A model generated the notes under the pieces. The model saw nothing but the letters and a program-made list of their open reading frames with translations, was not told the origin of the DNA and made no database searches. Of a DNA stretch of 64,000 nucleotides, positions 33,558 through 46,066 are shown one piece after another. A program made the position numbers and the translations under genes. The stretch lies in the NCBI RefSeq assembly GCF_001553195.1, contig NZ_CP014281.1:372001-436000 (forward strand), written 5' to 3'. Source of the stretch: Mycoplasmopsis canis PG 14 (GTDB lineage Bacteria > Bacillota_I > Bacilli_A > Mycoplasmatales > Metamycoplasmataceae). Position 1 is the stretch's first letter. Every line of letters starts with the position of its first letter.

Positions 33558-33837
33558 ATATTTTCCTATTGTTGTTGATGTATTCAAAGACATTTTAATA
33601 AATTATTTAAAAAATAATTACTCGGTATCACAAAACAAATTGACTAATTTATTTTTATTGATGTCGTTGTTATATTAATTTATCTTTACTATTCAGTTTT
33701 CAAAGAACAAAGAGAGAAATTCTCTCAAAACTAGATATACTGTCGGGTTATCTCGACACATGACATTTAAAATAATAATTGATAACCATGTAAAATAGGT
33801 AATTGTTACTAAAATGAATTGTAACTTAATGTACTCC
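33558..33837 (-). other. 16S-23S internal spacer, no tRNA
   Basis: 280 AT-rich bases. They contain halves of two processing stalks. TCTTTGAAAACTGAATAGTA at about 33688-33707 (minus) pairs with 30607-30627 beyond the 23S 3' end. AACTAGATATAC near 33735 pairs with the 16S leader near 35370. No tRNA gene and no reading frame. Confidence 0.85.
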
Positions 33838-35351
<1,514 letters not shown>

Positions 35352-35537
35352 TTGACTGTCATGTTTTGTGTATATCTAGTTTTCAAAGAACTTCATTTTT
35401 AAAATGTGCAATAGAATTATAATATAAGTTTTCAAATTACAAAATAAAAATTTAAAATAATTTTCAATAATCTAGTGCTCTTTTAAAAAGGTCTAAATTA
35501 TTATATTACAAAAAAATTAAAGTAAAAATTTTATTTT
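35352..35537 (-). promoter_or_regulatory. rRNA operon leader and promoters
   Basis: Two consensus -10 boxes on the minus strand (TATAAT at 35416-35421 and at 35500-35505) suggest tandem promoters. TTTGAAAACT beside GATATACAC near 35370-35395 is the 16S processing stalk. No gene. Confidence 0.65.
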
Positions 35538-35564
35538 AAAAAAATCAAGCTTGTTTAGCCTGAT
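35538..35564 (-). terminator. Terminator of the DHH gene cluster
   Basis: Stem ATCAGGCT / AGCTTGAT (one G-U pair) with a 5-base loop and T run on the minus strand, just after the stop at 35566. Confidence 0.75.
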
Positions 35565-35565
35565 C

Positions 35566-36552
35566 TTATTTTTTGTTCATAGACATTTCATTTATGTATC
35601 TTTTGACTTCTAAAGCACAATCATCAATAACTTTTTCCACTAAATCAAATGAATCTATAATTGCACCCGAAGCTCTTTCGTGGCCACCGCCTCCTCATTT
35701 AATTGCTACATTTCTAACAATTGGTCCATTAGACCTGAATTCCACTCTAACTCTTCCGTCTTCCTCTTCAAGGAATTGAACTCAAAAAGGGTGATCTTTT
35801 ATATTTGCTATTATATTAACTCTCATAGATGATTGAGAAGTTTTTCCATACTTTAAAGTATCTTTTAAATTATTTTGAATATATGCTACACCATCTCTGG
35901 TTTTTAAAGTAGAAAGTAATCAACTATTAAATTTAATATCTTCTAATGATGTTTTTGATAAATTTGTATGTATGTAATCCGCTTCTAAACCAGCTTCATA
36001 TAATTTTGATGCAAGGTATAAAGTTCTTGATCTTACATTATTGAATAAAAATCTACCTGAATCTGTATTTATACCTAAATATAAATAATTAGCAGCTTGC
36101 GGAGTTATTTTTCATTCATTAACTACAGCAATCTCTGTTATCATTTCGTCAGCTGCTGAATATGAACTGTCAACTCACCTAATTGCTTTTTCTCCTAGAT
36201 CATCATCATTAGGGTGGTGGTCAATTCTAATAACTTGTGCAAAAAGATTTTTATCTAAAACTTCTCTTTTTTCGATTCTTTCTTTATGATTTGCATCTAC
36301 AACAACAGCTAAAGATTTTTTAATAATATCATCACTTGGTACTTCATCCATTGTGAAGTCTAAAAAATCGAATGTATTTTTAGCATCTCCAATGGCATAT
36401 ACTTTTTTATCCGGGAAATTTAATTTTATCAATTCCTTGAGCCCAAATTGTGAACCTAAACAATCCCCGTCAGGTCTTATATGGTGAAAAATTACGATAC
36501 TATTGTACTTGTATAGTTCTTTTGTTACTAACTCTAAACTTCCTATTTTCAT
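35566..36552 (-). CDS. DHH-family phosphoesterase (NrnA-like), copy 1
   Basis: 328 residues. The DHH domain carries FHHIRPDGDCLGS near residue 23, VVVDAN, and the namesake RIDHHPNDDD. The C-terminal DHHA1 domain carries the RNA-binding GGGGHERASG. Homologues are bifunctional oligoribonuclease / pAp phosphatases that degrade nanoRNA to mononucleotides. This copy is the most divergent of the three (start MKIGSLELVTKELYKY). TGA Trp at IRWVDSS, NEWKIT, NSWLLS, PFWVQF, IKWGGG. The start lies one base before the stop of copy 2. Confidence 0.93.
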
Positions 36553-36553
36553 A

Positions 36554-37519
36554 TTATCTTGCCTCTCATTCTTTTATTTCATCGTTTAATAATTTTAATA
36601 CATCTGGAACTTGCTCAAATGAATCAAGAGTACATCCTGCTGCATTATCATGTCCTCCGCCATTAAATTTATTAGCTACATTATTCACTAATGGTCCATT
36701 AGATCTTAAACGAGCTCTAACTTTTCCATCTTCCATTTGAACAAATAATGCTCAACAAGAATTGTCATCAATATTTGCTAATTCATTAACGTACAAAGCA
36801 GCTCTTAATGAGTCTATTTGATGTTCTTTTAAAAAGTCTTCTTTAATTTCGTAGTAAAGAACTCTTCCTTCTTTTTTGAAATTAGAAAGTATTTGTCCAG
36901 AAATTTGTATGTCTTTCAAAGTTCTTTGATTTAGATTTCTAAGAATTTCTTGAGGGTGAAATCCGTTTTCCATCAAGAAAGCAACTAATTTATAAGTTCT
37001 TGATGATGTGTCAGGGAATAAAAATCTTCCTGAGTCAGTATTTATCCCTAAATAAATGTGAGCCGATGCTTTCTGTGTTACCTCTCATTTAGCATCAAAA
37101 GCTATTTGAGCAACCATTTCGGCTGCCGCAACAAATTTATCGTCAATATAATTATATTCATAATCTATATCAGCACCATTAGGATGATGATCGATTCTTA
37201 ATCTAGCTGTTGTTTTTTTCTCATACAATAGCTCAGCACATTCAATTCTATCACCACTTGAAGCATCAACAACAATTGCTAATGAATTATTAAAATCAAT
37301 TGTATCTATTTGATCATAATGGTAATTCATAAAGTCAAAAGTTTTTTGATTATTACCAACTGTATAAACTTTTTTGTTTGGATAATTTGTCTTAATCAAT
37401 TCAGCTAAACCAGCTTGAGATCCTAAACAATCACCGTCAGGTCTTATATGATGAAAAATTATAATATTTTCATATTTTTCAATTGCATCAATTGCAACTT
37501 TTGAGTTACCTATTTTCAT
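36554..37519 (-). CDS. DHH-family phosphoesterase (NrnA-like), copy 2
   Basis: 321 residues with all family motifs: HHIRPDGDCLGSQAG, VVDASSGDRI, RIDHHPNGAD, NTDSGRFLF and the C-terminal FNGGGHDNAAG. The first 157 bases are identical to copy 3, and another block (about residues 170-215, MENGFHPQ...ILSNFKKEGRVLY) is nearly so. Its start overlaps the end of copy 3 by 10 bases. Predicted to degrade short RNA or pAp. Confidence 0.93.
37363..37519 (-). repeat. 157-bp identical block, copy A (in DHH copy 2)
   Basis: Base-for-base identical to 38328-38484. Codes the first 52 residues in both genes. Confidence 0.95.
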
Positions 37520-38484
37520 TTACTATCCTCTCATTCTTTTATTGATAAATTAAGTTTACTAATAACATTTTGTATTTCTGAAGGTTCATTAATATTAAAT
37601 CCCCCTCTATCATCATGGCCTCCGCCACCAAAATATTTTGCAACGGGTATCATAGACGGTCCATTAGACCTTATCCTTGTTCTAATTCCACCGTTTTCTA
37701 AATCAATAAATAACACTCAACAATTATTATCTTCGATATTTCCTAAAACATTCACAAATTGTGATGCTTCAAAAGAATTTAAATTAAATTGCTTTAAAAA
37801 TTCTTTATTAGCATAAAAGTATAAAACTCTTCCTTCTTTTTTGAAATTAGAAAGTATATATCCAGAAACCTTAATATCGTGAAGATTTCTTTTATTCAAG
37901 TTTCTCAAAATTTGTTGTGGGTGAAATCCGTTTTCCATTAAGAAAGCAACTAATTTATAAGTTCTTGATGATGTGTCCGGAAGGGAAAAGCGAGCTGAGT
38001 CTGTATTTATTCCGAGATAAATAAATTCCGATGCCTCTTTAGTGATATTTCATTTTGCGTCAAAAGCTATTTGAGCAACCATTTCAGCAGCCGCTACAAA
38101 CTTTTCATCAACATAAATGTAATCATAATTTATATCACTCTCATTTGGGTGATGGTCAATTCTTAATTTTGCTGTTGTTAGATTCTTGTACAAAATTTCT
38201 GAGTTTTGAATTCTATCACCACTTGAAGCATCAACAACAATTGCTAATGAATTTTCAAAATTTATTTCATTTTCGTTTTGAAAGTCTCAACTCATAAAAG
38301 GAAAAATTCCTTCATTACTTCCTACTTTATAAACTTTTTTGTTTGGATAATTTGTCTTAATCAATTCAGCTAAACCAGCTTGAGATCCTAAACAATCACC
38401 GTCAGGTCTTATATGATGAAAAATTATAATATTTTCATATTTTTCAATTGCATCAATTGCAACTTTTGAGTTACCTATTTTCAT
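37510..38484 (-). CDS. DHH-family phosphoesterase (NrnA-like), copy 3
   Basis: 324 residues. The N-terminal DHH motifs match copy 2 (HHIRPDGDCLGSQAG, VVDASSGDRI, RIDHHPNESD). The C-terminal RNA-binding motif is altered: GGGGHDDRGGF replaces the usual GGGGHxxAxG, so substrate handling may differ. It ends in a TGA-coded Trp (DSKWK) within the start of copy 2. The ribosome binding site is AAGGAGGAG. It overlaps the upstream lipoprotein gene by 14 bases, so the cluster is co-transcribed. Confidence 0.92.
38328..38484 (-). repeat. 157-bp identical block, copy B (in DHH copy 3)
   Basis: Identical to 37363-37519. The flanks diverge immediately on the coding side, as after gene conversion or recent duplication. 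Confidence 0.95.
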
Positions 38485-39682
38485 TTTTCTCCTCCTTCTT
38501 GTTTTCCTTAATATATTTTTCAATTTCTAACTTTGACTCTTCAAAATACTTATCATCTGTTATTGAATTTTTTATCTTGTTCAGAATTTTATTAAACAAG
38601 GAATCTAAGTCTTTTTGTTCATTATACTCATTAGTAAAAGCATTGTATTCTTCTTCTGAAAAGTAATTATCTTTTAAAATTTTTATAAGTTCAAATAAAG
38701 AAGTTTTGTTTTTAAATACCTTAAATGAGAATATTTCATTAATCATTTGCACAATTATTTTGCTTTGATTCTCTATAAACTTAATTCAATACTCGAAAAT
38801 ATAACTCTCTAAAATTGGATTAATTTGTAAAGTTTCAAAGTATGTTCTTTTAATATCTTCAATTATTTGAAAATATTTTTCATAAACATTCTCAAATAAT
38901 AATGAGATTTCTTTAAAGTTTTCTTCAATTGAATTAAAAGTGTTCTTTATACTAGAGTATCTTTTATTATCAACTTTTAATAATTCTTCAATTCTTTTTG
39001 TTGCCTCTTTATAGTAATTTTCGGAATATAATTCAATGTTTCTAATTTCATTGACAGGTCCTTCTAAATCGAAGTTTTTATATGCTTCATAAATATTCTC
39101 TGTTGTTTCATAAAAATTGTTTAACTCTTTAGATGAAGAATCCGTAAACACTGAATCCACTTGTTTTAAAAAATTGTTTAAAATAAGTGTTTTCGAAAAT
39201 CTTGACCACCATTGTAATATTCCATAACTCTTTACAAAAGATTTAAAAGATGTAAATTCATTTTCTGTGAGTCCGTGAATTGTAAAATATATATTTAAAA
39301 ATTTATCGGATCTTATTCCTTCGGTTTTATCATTTATTTTATTCTCAGGTATTGCTTGCAATAAATTCTTTATATTTTGATAAAATTGCGTATTAGCAAT
39401 AATTTGAGCATTAAGATTGTTTCATTGAGATTCAGAAAAATAGTATCCTTGCGCTTTTTGTGCTTCTAAAAATCCATTGAGTGAAGCTGTTTTATAAGAT
39501 ATAACAGGTTTAAAAAACTTAAATCTCGGGTCGTCGTCTTTATTTAGGTTTTTTGAAAACTTGTTTAAATCATCTATGGATTTTTGTGTTCTATTTTCAG
39601 CTGTACACGAAACAGAAAATGCAATTATTGGTGCAATAGACATCGAAAGAAAAAATAATTTAAAATTAAATTTCTTTTTCAT
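38471..39682 (-). CDS. Lipoprotein, unknown function
   Basis: 403 residues. Signal peptide MKKKFNFKLFFLSMSIAPIIAF leads to the lipobox FSVSC (Cys26). The mature part is Glu/Lys-rich and helical with no domain recognised. TGA Trp at ESQWNNL and FEYWIKF, while a TGG-TGG pair occurs at LQWWSRF. A TAAAAT box lies exactly six bases before the ATG and there is no ribosome binding site, so the mRNA may be leaderless. Its end overlaps DHH copy 3 by 14 bases, an unusual operon of a surface protein with cytoplasmic RNases. Confidence 0.82.
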
Positions 39683-39711
39683 AATTTAATTTTACTAAAT
39701 TCTACAAAAAT

Positions 39712-39745
39712 AAAAAACACATCTAGATTTTTCTAAATGTGTTTT
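39712..39745 (-). terminator. Terminator of the P80-ABC operon
   Basis: Stem AAAACACAT / ATGTGTTTT with an inner TCTAGA-like extension, followed by T residues. It lies just past the stop at 39757. Confidence 0.7.
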
Positions 39746-39756
39746 AGTTTCTTATT

Positions 39757-41667
39757 TTATTTAACGTTAGCATTATTTACATAATGTTCATCAATTTTTA
39801 AGTTACCTATTGATTGAGAAATATAATCATCAATATTTACTTTTTCAGTATTAGTTGATTGCTGACTTTTTAGCATTTTATAAACATCAAAAATATATCA
39901 TTTACCGTTTTCTTCGAATTCAACTCAATATTTATATATTTTTCTAGGTTCTAAAGTACTATTATCTGTTACTCTGTCATTAGTTAAAACCGGTTCTATT
40001 TCATAACCTTTTATAACTTGGGTTTTATATACACCATTTAAAAATAATAAATTAGAAAATAAATTAGCTAAACTGAAATGAGAAGTCTGTGAAATTTCAA
40101 TTCCTTCTTCTAATCTCTTAGTAACTGTTTCAATATCTTTCTTAAATGGTTCCTTGATTTTTTCTAATTTAGATTTTAAGTCGCTTGAATCAGGAGACTT
40201 CTTAAGTTGTCCCAAAACAAGTGCAGCATCTTTTCTGAACTTATCAACAGATAGCAATTTATTTTCTGCATTTTTTATTGCTCTTTCTTCTCTTCTGATT
40301 TCAGATTTTCAATTGTTGATTTGTTTTTTATCCTTAGAATTACTAATTTGTTTTTTTAGTCCATCTATATTAGATTTTCTTTTTTGAATTTCAATTAAAA
40401 CATTGTGTTCTTTTTCTTCTAAAAAGACTTTATCAATGTTCATTTCTAAATACTTCATTGGGTTTTGAAGAAACTCAGGAGTTTCCTCGTTTGATAAAGC
40501 CTCGTTAAAGACTTTGAATTTATCGTCTTTATTTCCAGTTGCGCTATTAACACCTTTTGCTAGGTGTATTGGACCAAACCCACTTGTAATACCTTGATCA
40601 GTACTTTCGATTAAATCTGATTTTACATTGTATGAAGGCGCAATTTTTATAAATTCATCTCAAACGGTTCTTAAAACTTCTTTAGATTCTGTTTTCTTAA
40701 TTTTGTTTGCGAATTTATTTTGTACTTTGTCTCTTATTATTTGAAAAATTGAACTTGGAATTCCGTTATTAATAATAAGAGGCGAAAATTCAATAATATA
40801 TGATAAAGAAGCTTTATCAAATGTAAGCATATCAGCTATAGGCTTATATGAAGATTTATCTGTTGCGGTTTTTTCGTGTTTAAATCAAAAGTAGTATGCA
40901 GCTCATGGGGTATTTTTAACAAAGTTTTCTAATATTTCTTCTATTTGATCATGGGTAATAACTAAATCTAATTTTTCTAATGAAAGATCATAAACATTTA
41001 CATTTAATATTGAAGATAAATTACTTTTTATAAATTTTTCGTTTTTAATAGCTTCTGTTTCTTCACGATCTTCAGAATCTAATTTTAAGATTTCTTTGAG
41101 GGTTTTTGTACCTTTATTTTTATTATAGTATTCGTTAATTTTTTCTTTAACTAATTCTACTTTTTTATCGAAGTCATTTAATACTAGATCATTTTCATTT
41201 AAAAGTAATTTTATATCATTAGTATTTTGTTCATTTCTCGAAGGATTGTTTGTTAAATATTTTTGGTAATCTTCTTTGCCTTGCTTAACCATTCTTTGTA
41301 ATTCAGAATACTTGCTTTGTATTATAGAAATAGATTTATCTTTAATATCTAACAAGTTTTCTAATTTTGTTGATAAATGTTTATTATTAATTTCTATTCT
41401 ATTAAATTTAAATCTTAAATTAATACTTGAGAAATCATAAGTTAAAAAGTTGGTTGTGTATAAATTATTTTCAAATTCAACAAGAACTTTATTATTTTTA
41501 TTAGCAACTCTCTCTTTATCTAGAAAACCATTTTCTTTAATGAAAGACTTAGCATATACTACTGTTTTATCATTCTCATATAAACATGAAACAGCTGTAA
41601 AAGGTATTGATGCAGCCAAAATTGAACTAGTAAATAAAAACTTAAATTTTTTATTAATTTTAAACAT
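39757..41667 (-). CDS. Transglutaminase-like lipoprotein without catalytic Cys
   Basis: 636 residues. Signal peptide with lipobox FTAVSC (Cys28). A charged helical middle includes a coiled coil (about residues 470-520, KKQISNSKDKKQINNWKSEIRREERAI). The C-terminus has a segment like a transglutaminase core: LANLFSNLLFLNGVYKTQVIKGYEIEP, then IYKYWVEFEENGKWYIFDVYK, matching the usual 'LL..LGI.ARVV.GY' and 'HAWNEV...GKWY..D'. No Cys exists apart from the lipobox, and the His of the HAW motif is Tyr. It may be one of the transglutaminase-related mycoplasma lipoproteins (MAG6410-like), inferred from resemblance only. It ends the ABC importer operon. Confidence 0.7.
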
Positions 41668-41668
41668 A

Positions 41669-41944
41669 TTAACTAAACATTTCTACATATTTTCATGATT
41701 TAATTCCTGCATAGGAAATAATAAGTCCCATCATGAAAATTATGCAAGCGAATGCTAAACCTCCTATAGTATATGATCTTGCAAAGTTGTAAGTATCGAT
41801 AATTTTTTGATCTAAAGTTACGTGTTCATGAAGCTCAAGAACTCCACCTAATCTAGATAAAAAGATTGAAAGAATAATGATTGAAATAAATGCAATAATA
41901 GTGATAATTGTTCATGTAATAACTTTTCTTTTGTATCCTGTCAT
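41669..41944 (-). CDS. Small two-helix membrane protein in ABC operon
   Basis: 91 residues. Helix 1 (VITWTIITIIAFISIIILSIFL), an outer loop, and helix 2 (YTIGGLAFACIIFMMGLIISYAG). The ATG is two bases before the permease stop codon and follows AGGATAG. The gene ends next to the next lipoprotein start. No family recognised; operon position suggests an accessory of the importer. Confidence 0.75.
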
Positions 41945-41946
41945 AT

Positions 41947-42987
41947 CTATCCTTTAATTGTAGATCCTTGTCTACTAATTGCATTCATAATTCTTTTTCT
42001 AAATAATAAGTAAATAATAAACATAGGTAAAATAACAATAATAGCTGCAGCCATTCTTATATTTAATTGAACATTAGCTCCGGCAGTTACATCTCTTTCG
42101 TCTAAACCAGCTTTGAATAATCAAACAGAAATTAATTGTCAATCTTTGTTATCGCTATTAACAATTGAAGGTCATAAGTAAGCATTTCATGAGGCTAGGG
42201 CTGTAAGAATAACTATTGTTAGTGTTGTTGGAACAACCATAGGAAAAGCAACTTTAAATAAGTATTTCATCCCTCCGGCTCCATCAACTAATGAAACTTC
42301 TTTAATTCTACCAGGAATAGCTTCAAAAGCATTTTTATACATAACTGTATTGAAAATACTTGCTGAGAATGGTAGAACCATAGCTAATAAAACAGTAAAC
42401 AATGAAGATCTTAAGTTTGTTTTAACCACAACTGTATATTGCCCAGAAAGTAAGGCAACTTCTGGTAATACAAGTAATGCTAAAGCTAAAAATCATATAA
42501 GACCTTTAAAACGTCAATTTCTTAATGAAAATGCATATCCCATCAAGAAAGTAATAAATATTTTAAAGAAAACTGAAAGTAAAACATTAACTGAAGTAAC
42601 CATTAATGATTGTCAATAACCTGAACTAATGGCTCTATCATATGTATTTTGAACAACTTCTGCTCAAGGTTTAATTTCAAAACCTCCAGTAGAATTTGGG
42701 TCAGTTTGAACGAAATAAGTTTTACCTAAAGTGAAATCTGATGCGAATTGGAAAGTTCTTTTCAACCCTTCAGCTTCATCATCTGTCATTAACGAAATAT
42801 TAATCATGAAGATAAAAGGAAAAATAATAACTAATCCAAAAAATGAAAGTAAAAATAATTTTAATAAAACACTAGCTACAACATTTATTAGGTTCTTTTC
42901 AGTTACTTGAGATGAAACTGTTTCTTGATTTCTTCTAAGCTTCTTAGCTATTAGAAGTTTTTGTAGCTTTAACTTTAACTCAAACAT
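41947..42987 (-). CDS. Carbohydrate-type ABC transporter permease (MalG-like)
   Basis: 346 residues with six membrane helices. The permease EAA loop, which contacts the ATPase coupling region, reads EVSLVDGAGGMKYLFKVAFPMVVPT. The C-terminal RLRQGSTIKG-like end is usual for MalG-type subunits. The N-terminus is an extended cytoplasmic 40 residues. TGA Trp throughout (KPWAEVV, SGYWQSL, ASWNAYLW). It overlaps the MalF-like gene by 8 bases. Substrate unknown. Confidence 0.9.
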
Positions 42988-43981
42988 TTCTTTCTCCTAA
43001 ATTATTTAATGCTAATTGAACCATAAAGAACCCTCCTCTTATAACTGATGAGTAGCTTACTCCAATAATAAATAATGAAATAGCTGATGCACCAGCAAGA
43101 GCAAAATTACCATTCTTTGTAACTAAATAAACATATAACATTAATGTTCCACCACCATAAGCAAAAGCATTTTCAGGTTTATTGTTAAATAATGCTAATG
43201 GGAAAACTTTTAATCCACCTATTATCCCAAGAGTAATTAAAAAGTTAATTGTTCCTTTAATAGATGGTAATGTTATTTTGAAAAATTGTTTAATTTCTCC
43301 GCAACCATCAATTGATGCAGATTTGTATAAGTTTTTATCAACACCAAGCATTGCTGTTGTAAAAATTAAAATATTGAACGCTAGACCGCTTCAAATTCCG
43401 TTGATGAACATTGCAAGTAAAGCATTAAAAGTAAATTGATCACTCGTTTCTAATCATGGGGTTTTTGAACCTAATACAAGGTTTAAAAGTCCATTTGAGC
43501 TAAATAATTGGATGAAAGCTGTAGAAACAGCAACAGCATTTGTTATATAAGGTAAAAAGAATACTGTTTGTCAAAATCCTTTAGCTCATTTTCTATGTAA
43601 TTTAGCTATAACAGATGAAATAGTTAACGAAATTGCCATAACAAATGGTAAAACAGCTAGACCATATATGAATGAGTTTCTGACTCCGACAGCAAATCTA
43701 GGATCGGTAAAAGTACTAATGTAATTGTCCAATGATAATTGACCTTCTGAGTTAAATAAAGACTCTTTTAAATTCAAGAACAATGGAACAATTGTAAACA
43801 TAAATATAAGAATTGCACCTGGTAACAGGAATAATAAAGGCATTCAAAGAGGTGTTCTTCTATCTAAAATGGAATGTGATAATGCAGCTTTTTTTCTTGA
43901 TTGACTTTTTAATGATCAATTAAGTAAAAAAGGTAAATTTCTAGAAATGAATAAGTGTAATTTATTATTCAGAGAATTCAT
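42980..43981 (-). CDS. Carbohydrate-type ABC transporter permease (MalF-like)
   Basis: 333 residues with six membrane helices (PLLFLLPGAILIFMFTIVPLF at the start) and the EAA loop SASIDGCGEIKQFFKITLPSIKGT. It has the MalF/UgpA-type arrangement. The start at 43981 is inside the end of the ATPase gene, so the two are coupled. Paired with 41947-42987 it forms the membrane channel of one importer. Confidence 0.9.
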
Positions 43982-46052
43982 ATGAAATTCTTTCTTCAGA
44001 AGCTGCATCAAAAATATGTAATTTATGAATTGGTAAATCAAAGTAAATTGAATCACCTACTTTATAATTTTCAGAATTATCTAGTAAGAAGTTAATACGT
44101 CCAACATTTTCAATTTTTACGACAAGTTTACTTTCTTTACCAAAGTTTTCTTGTACGATAACTTCACCCTTGAACATATATTTATCAGTTGATTTCTTAA
44201 TAATGTAGTCTTCTGAACGAACCCCTACATTTAATGAAGAGTTTGATTTTTCTGGTAATGAAACATTTTTCATTTCAAAACCAGCAACAAACAATTTACC
44301 ATCTTTTAGTTCTGAAGGGAATAACCCCATTTCTGGCATACCTAAGAAACGAGCAACAAATTGATTCTTAGGTTTATTGTATAGTTCAAGAGGTGAACCA
44401 AGTTGTTGAACTTTAGCAGTTGACATACAAACAATAATGTCAGAAATAGACATAGCTTCCTCTTGATCGTGAGTAACAAAAACAGTTGTTATACCTAATG
44501 ATTGTTGGATTTCTCTTATTCATTGACGAGTTGAGATACGTAATTTAGCATCTAAGTTTGATAAAGGCTCGTCCATTAAAAGAATTTCTGGTTTTTTAAC
44601 AATAGCTCTTGCTATTGAAACACGTTGCTGTTGCCCACCTGAAAGTCTTGTTGGTTTCTTTTGGAGAATTTTTACAATTTCAACACGATTAGCAACTTCC
44701 ATAACTTCATTGTGAATTGCTTTTTTAAGTGAGATATTGTCTCTTGATAATTCTTTTAATTTAACCTTTTCATCTTCATTTAAAACTGAAGGAATTTCGC
44801 CTTTACGCTCTTTTTGAAGTGTTTCTTTTAATTTATATTTATTTTCAAATGAAGAAACAAGAGTGTAAAAGTGTTTTTTAGCAATTAAAGGTAATGTCAA
44901 TGCATCCTTTTTAAGTTCATTGTATTCCTTATCAGATTTTAGTGTATTGCTAAATTCTTTTTTAGCTAAGTTATAAGCAGCTTGTTTTTCTTTCTTTAAA
45001 ATTGCGTATTCTTCAATAATTTCTTTTTGTTTTTCAATAAATTTATATCTTGTTAAAAGTTTTAAAACTTTTTCTTCTAGTTTAACAACTAATTTTCTAT
45101 CTTTCAATACAAGATCATCTAAATCGATGCTCATTAACTCTGCGGCAAAAGAATTTAATTCGGTTGTTCTTTCGGAAATTTTTTCATGCGCTAATGATTC
45201 ATATTTAATAAATTTAGATGGTACATTTTTCAATATTTCAGCTTCTTTTAAGTTAGCTCTTAAAAGATTATTCTTAAGGTCTGAATTGTATTTTTCAGTA
45301 ATTCTTGCCAACTTTTCTTTGGAATCTTTACGAAGTTTTTCATTTGTTTTTAGAACATTTTTTGTTAAAAGTGATATTTTTGAAGTTTCATGTACACCAG
45401 CTAGTTTAAATTCGGTATGAGCTTTTTCGTATGAATCAACCAAACGAGCATATTCTTTATTTAATTTGTGCGGTAAATCTTCTGAAATTAATTCTCACTT
45501 TGAAAATGCGCTTCTTAATTCAGATATTTCCTCTTTAGTAGCGCCCAACTTCTCTAGATACATAATTCTAATTTCATTTCTTGCTTTTTCTCTTTTTAAG
45601 AATGTTTTAAATTGTCAATTGTAATCATTTTTTAAAGGGAAAGCAATGTTCGCATAAACACTTAAATGTGGGTATAATGCATAGTTTTGAAAAACAAAAC
45701 CAATTTTTCTTTTTTGAGGTGTAAAGTCCGTTACATCTTTTCCTTTAAATAGGATTTTACCTGATGTCACAGTTAAAAGACCTGCAATAGCATTTAATGT
45801 TGTTGTTTTTCCTGAACCTGAAGGACCTAAAAGAGTTACTAATTTTCCTTCAGGTATTTTAAAACTAACATTGTCAACAGCTAATGTTTCACCAAAATCA
45901 ATATTCAAGTTTTTTAATTCAATCGCAGGAACCTCTTCTTGGCTTGCTACATTAAATTCATCAAAGTATTGATTAATCTTTTTAAGTGATAATTCATCAA
46001 CTTTAACAGAACTTTCTTTTAACTTGTTAATAAGTTTTTTTAAGATTATCAT
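43965..46052 (-). CDS. ABC transporter ATPase with a ~300-residue inserted domain (MalK/MsmK-like)
   Basis: 695 residues. Walker [10 protein letters not shown] is at residues 76-84 and the Q-loop [15 protein letters not shown] at about 119-133. The signature LSGGQQQR is at about 470 and Walker [14 protein letters not shown] at about 491, with H-loop [10 protein letters not shown]. The normal gap from Q-loop to signature is about 50 residues; here it is about 350, filled by Lys/Glu-rich helical, probably coiled-coil sequence. The C-terminal regulatory (TOBE) domain is present (VGVRSEDYI). Mycoplasma MalK-like ATPases with such insertions are known. It powers the permeases at 41947-43981. Confidence 0.9.
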
Positions 46053-46066
46053 ATTTATCCTTTCTT

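Noticed and set aside
43965-46052. Two separate ABC ATPase fragments
   Set aside because: One frame joins Walker A and the signature through TGA-coded Trp; the middle is an insertion, not a second gene.
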